A stretch of 64,000 bases of DNA, from positions 7,912,501-7,976,500 of the forward strand of contig NC_064540.1 of NCBI RefSeq assembly GCF_023856365.1, in the 5' to 3' direction. Position 1 is the first letter of the stretch; every line of letters starts with the position of its first letter. Position numbers and translations under genes: made by a program. The notes under the pieces were generated by a model. The model was not told the origin of the DNA. It saw only the letters and a list, made by a program, of their open reading frames with translations, and made no database searches. This stretch comes from Brienomyrus brachyistius. Its lineage: Eukaryota > Chordata > Actinopteri > Osteoglossiformes > Mormyridae. Below, piece after piece: positions 57,070-64,000 of this stretch.

Positions 57070-57627
57070 AAAATACAAATTCTATTTTCTGACAGATCAT
57101 TAGCCAACAAATAATGAATACAGTACATACTTAAGGTATATGCTTCTAGCTAGCATTCTTATTAATCAAAACTCGTTAAACATTTTTTTTTATTGTGGTA
57201 CTTCGATCATCGCTCCCTTCAACGGATTTAAATATTCTATGTACTATTTTAATCTATTTATAATATTTACTTACTCAATAATGATACACTGCCATAAAAT
57301 AAAATGGTTTAATACACTGTGGTTATATTCATGGATAAGTTATTCAGATAGACTTTAAGACCTGTATCATCACAGTTAAATAAAAAGATTCTTCCACTGT
57401 AAAAAAAAAAGTTATTATTATTAAAACAGACTCACATTGAAATTATAAATAAATATAAGAAACGCTTTGATTTTGTGGTTAACACGTTACCTCCATAAGA
57501 AGTAAACCATTCTGAGATGGCGGGCTCTGCTCCCTATTTGTTTATGCTAGCCGTCAGTCTGTTCCTCTTCTGTCAATCTTCAAACATGAAAAAAAGACAG
57601 TGCGTTTAAGGTGCAAACTGATGTTCA
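57070..57627. other. Spacer 3 sequence without recognised features
   Basis: AT-rich, no coding or repeat signature found. Confidence 0.35.
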
Positions 57628-57629
57628 TA

Positions 57630-57830
57630 CAGTAAAACCTCGGATCGCGAGCATAATTTTTCCCATAAAAAATAATGGAAACTCACAAAACACAAGCGCA
57701 AGGAAATGTAACCATGACCATTAACAAGAACAACACAACAACATCTATTTATTTCTTTAACCTCCACCGTAATCACCTCCTTCTTCTTACCGCCTTCCTT
57801 TTCAACCTTTTTCTTCATGGGGGCCATTGT
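57630..57830 (-). mobile_element. pogo/Tigger-type element fragment
   Basis: A CAGTAAAACCTCGGATCGCG terminus preceded by TA (57628-57629). On the minus strand a frame starting at 57827 reads MAPMKKKVEKEGGKKKEVIT, like the N-terminus of Tigger/CENP-B-type transposases, and then decays. The other end was not found. The region 57831-58400 (with TTCGTAAGTTAAAAGTTCGG near 58283) may be its remainder. Confidence 0.45.
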
Positions 57831-58409
57831 TTCAGTACCGTTACTAAAGAAAAGTCACTACACTTGGATCCAAATAAAAAAAAATGCAACTCCCTCACCT
57901 GAAGATCGCTATTCGCATTATAAATAGCTGCATTACCGCGTATTCTAATCACATTCGCATGGTAATTTGATGAACAACACAACGGTGAAACGCGATCCAG
58001 ATACATCCCCATCAGCACTATAAAATAAGGAGGGGGGGATGTAGCCAGGTGTGAATGGCTCATGCATACACATGGAAGTTACTATATATTCAATGTGCAG
58101 TTTCAATATTTATTCAAGGTGCAGTTTTTGTAGGTGTTCGCGCTGCGTTACATGGTATTGCTACACAGCCGGGAGCAACATCATGTACACCTTCCACTGT
58201 GACATCGGGAAGTTCGCAATGTATTTTTGGGGCTGGGGGGATCAGTAGTATCGTATAAATTGGCCTTAAATATTTCCCACCATACTTTCGTTGGTGGCGG
58301 CAGTTCGTAAGTTAAAAGTTCGGAAATGGCAAGAAATAACTCGTAAATCGGCAGTCTAATCACAGGAACTATGAATAGCATAATCCATCGCGGTTATCGG
58401 TCACTGCTA
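57831..58409. other. Spacer 3 sequence, possibly the rest of the Tigger-type element
   Basis: Mixed composition with several CG-containing words, no intact gene. Words near 58283 recall the right part of the TA-flanked MITE in gene B intron 29. Confidence 0.3.
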
Positions 58410-58715
58410 CGCGTCGCTCGTTCGCATGTTACTCAATACTGGCACGTAATTTTTCATGTAATGTGTTTAGTAATTTTCATGTGACAAACAGAAAACTTAA
58501 GTATGCAGTAATAATAATAGAATGAAGGGGAAACATTAATACAAGTCTTCACGTGCAAATGAAGCAGTAGGACTCACTTCATCTGATATTTGTTGTACTC
58601 AGCGCAACCTTTTGCATATTTCATGAACATTATGAAATTAGATCATGTTTTGGAGGCAAGAAAAGGTCAATATTTTCAGATCTGTCAGGTGTTCTAATAA
58701 TTTTGGCCACCACTG
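58410..58715. mobile_element. Possible Tc1/mariner right end
   Basis: Ends AATAATTTTGGCCACCACTGTA at 58696-58717, a typical Tc1-like terminus, preceded by GCAAGAAAAGGTCAATATTT. The left end and coding part are missing, so the extent is uncertain. Confidence 0.4.
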
Positions 58716-58717
58716 TA

Positions 58718-59339
58718 TATATAATCATTCATATCTTTGTACCTATTATTGCTGGCTATGATATATAATACTATTTGATATCACTTGTAATACGAGGTTA
58801 TTTTGTATTGTTTTTGATACAATATCTTGGTATTGATCTTTAATGCAAGGTTATTTTGTAAATTATTATTATTGTCTCGGAACATGCATGCAGCGCTCAT
58901 GCAAAGACTGAGGAGATAAACTAGACAATCTTAAAAAGGATTAATCATAAAAATTGCAGAACTTGCCAAGTTTGTTTTCCTATGACAAACTAAAAATCTT
59001 TTACTTAAACTTAATCTCCCTGCACTATAATGTCCATGCAGAACTGAAGGTAAGAAAAAAACCTTAATCTTAATCTAACTGACTGGCATGTGAGAATTGC
59101 ATGTGCATAAAATGCGAGGTTGGTATTAATATCACACATCATCCAGCCCTATAGCAGACTACAGCAATTTTTAAATTCAGTACAAAATACCCTGCCTCGT
59201 GTTGTGGTGTCATTCTGCCTCGGGACCAGTTTTTACGTCAGTAGAAAACCAATACCTTGAAGTACCGCACTTTTGGTACTTTCTTGAAGTACCAAAAGTA
59301 TGGTAACTGGTGTGGTTGAAAAGTGTCCTTACAGACATC
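58718..59339. other. Spacer 3 sequence with a strong hairpin
   Basis: AT-rich non-coding sequence. ACTTTTGGTACTT (59269-59281) and AAGTACCAAAAGT (59287-59299) are perfect 13-base inverted arms around a 5-base loop. Confidence 0.45.
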
Positions 59340-59754
59340 AATCTACCTAACGACTTGACCCCCAACAGGGAGAAGGGGGAGCCTGTCCTCCCAGGGTCAG
59401 CAGGGGAGTCCTGATTTATATGCTCTAGAGTCATAAAGTTGTTTAAGGCTGCAGTGGTGTGGTCCAGACAGGATGGATTTCTCTTGGAGAAAAATATTGC
59501 CACTCATGCATATTTGTACTCATATTGATGACATCATAAAAATAGTATTTTCAAATATAATATGAGACATCAAATATACGTAGTCTTAGATTCCTTTCAG
59601 ATTCATGGTATCAAGACATTTCTATTCCATTGCACAAATACCATTTTCCCAAGTGAATATCTTTACACATTTTTAGATCATCTTTAAAATGGAGCCAGAA
59701 GAAGCTGTTTACACTTCATAGCAATATTTAAATGCTCCATACTCTTTTATTACT
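59340..59754. repeat. 3' part of the dispersed repeat and shared spacer sequence
   Basis: CCTGTCCTCCCAGGGTCAGC and GGCTGCAGTGGTGTGGTCCA match 33545-33650 and 11130-11175; 59580-59745 matches 11295-11460. The duplicated spacer is thus recognisable on both sides of the insertions between 53081 and 59340. Confidence 0.5.
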
Positions 59755-60005
59755 CCGGTGTGGGAAGGGGACCAAATGTCCCCATAATGTGATAAAAACG
59801 TGTTTTGACGTTGTGGGGATCATTGTTTCGGTCCATACAATGGCAAACTCAGTCTGAGCAATCAAAAAACTAAAAATGTGCTGTATTTTATTTGTTTACT
59901 TATGGTTAAGGTTAGGGCTAGGTAGGGCTTAAGGTTGTCATTGTTGGGATTAGGGTATTTCCCATAGAACTGAATCAACACCACACAAATATATGAATAC
60001 AAACA
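59755..60005. repeat. GGGGACCAAATGTCCCC palindromic repeat, spacer 3 copy
   Basis: Counterpart of 36975-37230. A TG-rich low-complexity stretch follows (60006-60116). Confidence 0.55.
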
Positions 60006-60116
60006 CCTGTGCGTGTATGTCTGTGTGTGTATGTAATCTCGTTGTGCATGTATGTGTGTGTTTATGTATTCTCACTATGCGTGTATGTGTGTATTCTCGC
60101 TATGTGTGTGTGTATT

Positions 60117-60340
60117 CTCACTCTGTTGTATAGGTTTCCTCCCGCAGTCCAAAGCCGCTTGCAATGTGTGATTGTGCATGCATTATGCATCCTGGATTGC
60201 ACTGACATTCCATCAGGGATGTCCCTTCCTCTGTACCCTCTGCTGCCTGGTAAAGGCACCAGGATCCCTGAAGTCCTGACTAAGAAGATGGAAAAAAGAT
60301 GCATGCCTGGATGGATATCGGGAATTAATTTGTTGATTGA
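60117..60340 (+). repeat. Old SINE copy upstream of gene D
   Basis: Nearly identical to 37281-37490. Confidence 0.55.
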
Positions 60341-60628
60341 TATAATTTGGAAACCAAAGCAATACAGCAAAGGCATAGAATCATATTAAAGAACTGCATT
60401 AGACACACTAACATTGCACAATCATTCTACAACAAACAAAAACACAATCTTTTATGTAGTTCATTTTCAAAGACATTTTAGCCAAAAAGGTCACTTACTT
60501 TTCAGCATGATTATCCTGTAAACCCACCATCTAAGCGACCCGAGCTTCCACACTGCCGAATATCAAAGTAGGTTTGATACAAATTCACAATAAACATCAC
60601 AACACAGTGACAGCGATGCTTTGACAAC
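60341..60628. other. Upstream flank of gene D
   Basis: Non-coding, collinear with genes B and C. Confidence 0.45.
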
Positions 60629-60765
60629 CAAGCTGATCAAGCAGCTATATTTGTATTTTGTCCTAATAAGAACATACAGCAATGACCAGGATATCAAGTG
60701 TTACATTTTATGGGGTATATGACCTGATCCCACTTTATCACATGTGTAATCACTCCAGAATTTTT
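60629..60765. promoter_or_regulatory. Distal conserved non-coding block upstream of gene D
   Basis: Third copy of the block. CACATGTG at 60739-60746. Confidence 0.45.
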
Positions 60766-61959
60766 AATACTCCCCAGTCTTCATTTGCCCGTATCATATC
60801 ACCAGTCTGAAGGAAAACTGTCCCACCAGAGGATAAATCTTATAACAGGATTTTATAATCAGATCCTCTGTGGCCATATATACTTGCCTGAAAAACTAAA
60901 GTCATGCTGCAGTGCAAATTCTGAAGTACAAATGATAAAGTTCACCCTGTTTCCCATCTGGCTGAACAAAAATCGGGTAATGTTATTGTTGACATATTCT
61001 TAAATTCAGTCTGTAAGGGGTGAGATCTCAGCAAAGCAATTTATAATGTGCCATTATTCTGATTCTGTATAATGAATGAAAATTTAAAATATCTTTGCAG
61101 TTTTATTAATAGTAGTTTCACGGTAACAGTGATATTCATATTGACTTATATGGCTGACATGTTTCTCTAAAGCTCTAGCTTGCAGGTCAGTAAAAATACC
61201 GAGTGCTGACAGCTATAAACAAACAGTATCAATGCAGGGACTTTGATACAAGCAATAATTAGTAACTGCAATATGTTTCAAACACACTATGTGTTACGGA
61301 AGAAACAGATTAAATTAAATGAGATTATAAAAATATTAAATATGTGCAAAACATGTCAAAACTGGATGAATTTGTGAATTTCCACACATTTTCTGATGTG
61401 ATGATAAAGGAAAAATATAAGTGAAAGTGTAGAAGGCAAAGGAAGTACAATTTAAATGACTTAGATTCGACAACCTCTGTTGTCGTGTGACAAACCTATT
61501 TTTCATTATTCTACATAATTATTCACCAAATTAAAGACTAGTGTGAATGCTGTGCTGTTTTTATTGCTTTATTTACATAATTATTTTTACTTGTTTTAAA
61601 TTGCATTCCTGTGTAATTATTATACCCAGGAAATTTGTGATGAATGTAGAACGCTGAGCAGTTGTGCAGTTTCCCTGCAGTGGTATGTGGCATTAGGCTC
61701 TGCTCTGCCTGTGCCAAAGCTGTTAATAAGATGGCTCAGAATCAAGAGAACACATGTAAGACTATAAAGTGCAAGATGTTATGGTATTTATAGTATTATT
61801 TCAAATAAAAAATTTACAGGAACAGTTAAATGAGCAAACGAAACTGCTCTGAAAATGCTAACATGAGAAACTGTAAAAGGATCAGAGACACATATTATTT
61901 AATCCATATATAATATACTAAGAGTTTTATCTAATGCACAATTCAAAACAGGTAATTTC
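60766..61959. other. Upstream flank of gene D
   Basis: Non-coding, closest to the gene C flank. It contains the TTTCCCTGCAGTGGTATGTG stretch at about 61669. Confidence 0.5.
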
Positions 61960-62127
61960 TTAATGAAAAAATCCTTATGTTTAAGAGCTAAAAATAATTT
62001 CTCTTCTCTTCGTACAGCAGTAAGGATAGCAGTTAGTGTGTGAAAACACATGACCAAATACAGCAGGGACCTTCTGCTGAGCAACCACTCATGTCTCTAT
62101 AAAAGCAGCAGCTCCAGAATCTTCTCT
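61960..62127 (+). promoter_or_regulatory. Gene D core promoter: MEF2-type site, E-box, TATA box
   Basis: CTAAAAATAA at 61988-61997, CACATG at 62047-62052, TATAAAA at 62098-62104. Confidence 0.75.
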
Positions 62128-62411
62128 GAACTGTTAGGCATCCAGCACAGGTGAGTGAATCTTAATGTGACGCTGCATCCAATCCAATCCTAAATTTGGG
62201 CCATTGAGACAATTCATTATCCAGAGCACAGTTACACTTTTTTAAAATCAGATTCCAAGTAAAAGCCCTAATTTGTCTGGTATAATAACTAAATGATGCC
62301 ATCCTTCTGTAAAATGCAATACTACTAATGCTAGCTGTGATAAGAAAATTACCAATAATGTTTTTCAGATTCCCGCCCAGATTCTACTCTTCTGTGTTGT
62401 CGTCCAAGGAG
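62128..62411 (+). other. Gene D non-coding 5' UTR exons 1 and 2
   Basis: Exon 1 ends at 62150 before GTGAGT. Exon 2 is 62369-62411. Exon 3 adds 63124-63135. Confidence 0.75.
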
Positions 62412-62640
62412 GTAAATAGCAGCTGCTCCCTTTATTAACAGCGTGATAATAAGGAAGAGAACAGTACAGCATGTGGCGAATCACAATCACACAATTGCAT
62501 CTGAGGTCAATTCAGTCACTAGACCCACCGTAGAATTATCTGCCACTCTAACTGAGCAGATCCCTAATTCATACAGGTAAACCACACAAAAGACACCAGC
62601 TGAAAATCCTTAATTTACTTATTTCTAAAAACACCATTGT
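62412..62640. promoter_or_regulatory. Conserved first part of intron 2 (gene D)
   Basis: CAGCTG E-boxes at 62420-62425 and 62597-62602. The remaining intron to 63123 is diverged. Confidence 0.45.
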
Positions 62641-63135
62641 GTAATCTGAAAGTAAGTCATAAAATTTGTAAAATATATTTTAATAGGAAATTAACTGATT
62701 TCCAGCAGAGTGCATGTAAATTTCAAAATCCATATAAAAATAAGGACATATGAGAATTCAGACCTAAAAGTAGAACACTTCAACACTAGGGTGCGATTCA
62801 TAGCTAAGGTAAAACTTTTGTAGGAAGGGTAATACTAAATATTTTGTCGAATACCGAGACACAAAACATTCTTAAACTTACTGATGGGTTTGAAAGAAAA
62901 GATTTAGTTATCAATGTGAACATGTAGTAGTTATACTAAAAACCGTAGTCACCTATTAAATAATAGTCATAAAAATAAATATAAAAATTATTTTAGTAAG
63001 TACATTTATGCTGAAGCCAAGTCTCAGATATCAATTTCAAACTGCCAAACATAATAATCGACTATACAGCGAACACTCAAATATTTTAAAATCTGTACTA
63101 ATTTCAACCATGTTCTTCTGCAGTAAACCGCCATC

Positions 63136-63948
63136 ATGGGTGATGGGGAAATGGAGTGTTTTGGCCCGGCGTCCATTTACCTCCGGAAGCCAGAGAAAGA
63201 GAGGATTGAAGCCCAGAACAAACCCTTTGATGCCAAAACGGCCTATTTTGTGGCTGAACCAAAGGAGATGTACCTCAAAGGGGTTCTTCAAAGTAGAGAG
63301 GGGGGCAAAGCCACTGTGAAGACTTTGTGTGGGCAAGTAAGTACAACTGTGTACCTAACAGATTAATTACAGATCATTAGTACAAATTATTAAGATTTAC
63401 ATTTTAAAATATGTCCTACTTGAACTATGGTAATCACTACCAGTTTTGCAAGTAAAGCGATTCATGTATTCATTTTTATTTTAAAGGTCTATTGTGTGAC
63501 TTTGCCTATATCTCGGGACAAATCTCTGTGTCTCCTTAAATCAGACCATTACAGTTAAGGAGGAGGACATTCACCCCATGAACCCGCCAAAGTACGATAA
63601 AATGGAGGACATGGCCATGATGACCCACCTCAATGAGCCCGCTGTGCTGTTCAACCTCAAAGAGCGTTACGCAGCCTGGATGATCTACGTGGGTATTTCT
63701 TTTAAATCGGTTTTATTGGTTTTTCTTCAAAATCGGTCCTTTCATATAAATAAGTACATGTATGAATAAATGTTTACTTGCTGTATTGCAGACATACTCT
63801 GGGCTGTTCTGTGTCACTGTAAACCCCTACAAGTGGCTCCCAGTGTACGATGCTGTTGTTGTGGGCGGCTACAGGGGCAAGAAGAGAATTGAAGCTCCTC
63901 CCCACATCTTCTCCATCTCTGACAATGCCTTTCAGTTCATGCACACAG
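63136..63948 (+). CDS. Gene D: fast skeletal muscle myosin heavy chain, 5' part (exons 3-5)
   Basis: First 502 coding bases (167 codons and one base) of a fourth MYH copy, in exons 63136-63336, 63545-63688 and 63792-63948. The window ends 52 bases into intron 5. It covers the SH3-like N-terminus and the first part of the motor, just short of the P-loop. It has Ser13, Ala36 and Glu74 like gene C, Gly66 like gene B, and its own Gly140. Frames and splice sites are intact, so it is expected to be functional, but most of the gene lies outside. Confidence 0.93.
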
Positions 63949-64000
63949 GTATGAATAACCCAAAAAGAGAATCAAGTGATTTTTAGTATAATAAGGAGTC

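Noticed and set aside
60009..60389. 126-codon + strand open frame rich in Cys, Val and Tyr
   Set aside because: Generated by a TG-rich low-complexity stretch followed by an old SINE relic. Not a gene.

Overview
The window is vertebrate nuclear DNA, almost certainly from a ray-finned (teleost-type) fish. It holds a head-to-tail tandem array of fast-skeletal-muscle sarcomeric myosin heavy chain (MYH) genes, all on the + strand. There are four units. Gene A (1..10459) is 3'-complete and enters the window 20 bases before the end of exon 8. Gene B (TATA 17138, ATG 18136, stop 32341-32343) and gene C (TATA 39265, ATG 40341, stop 52626-52628) are complete. Gene D (TATA 62098, ATG 63136) is cut by the window edge in the intron after exon 5. 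TATA-to-TATA spacing is 22,127 and 22,833 bases, so the repeat unit is about 22-23 kb. I number exons by the vertebrate skeletal MYH convention: exons 1-2 are 5' UTR, exon 3 carries the ATG and exon 41 the stop.

I traced every splice junction by eye. The 39 coding exons have the same lengths in B and C (and in the visible parts of A and D) and join to a 5808-nt CDS of 1935 codons plus stop. No frameshift or premature stop was seen in any copy. The protein is a classical class-II myosin: SH3-like N-terminus, motor with P-loop, switch I, switch II, Gly/Lys loop 2 and the two reactive cysteines, light-chain-binding neck, and a long coiled-coil rod.

The paralogues are very similar, introns included, but which pair is most alike changes along the gene (A with B in intron 13, A with C in introns 14-18, 29 and 36, B with C in introns 31-32). 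Exon 23 is identical base for base in all three copies while its flanking introns differ. This is the pattern expected from repeated gene conversion.

The three spacers (about 6.6, 6.7 and 9.4 kb) and several introns are full of fish-type mobile DNA: a Tc1-like transposase relic, a 5'-truncated Rex3/RTE retrotransposon, a pogo/Tigger-type element with near-perfect terminal repeats, hAT-type elements, a solo LTR, and several age layers of one tRNA-derived SINE family. Intron 14 of gene B contains a three-layer nest (hAT element holding a solo LTR and a SINE), each layer with a recognisable target-site duplication. Between the repeats, blocks about 1.3 kb upstream of each TATA box, the proximal promoters (TATA, MEF2-type site, E-box) and the start of intron 2 (two CAGCTG E-boxes) are conserved in B, C and D and are the best regulatory candidates. 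I found no prokaryote-type system, CRISPR array, genuine tRNA or rRNA gene, or unrelated host gene.
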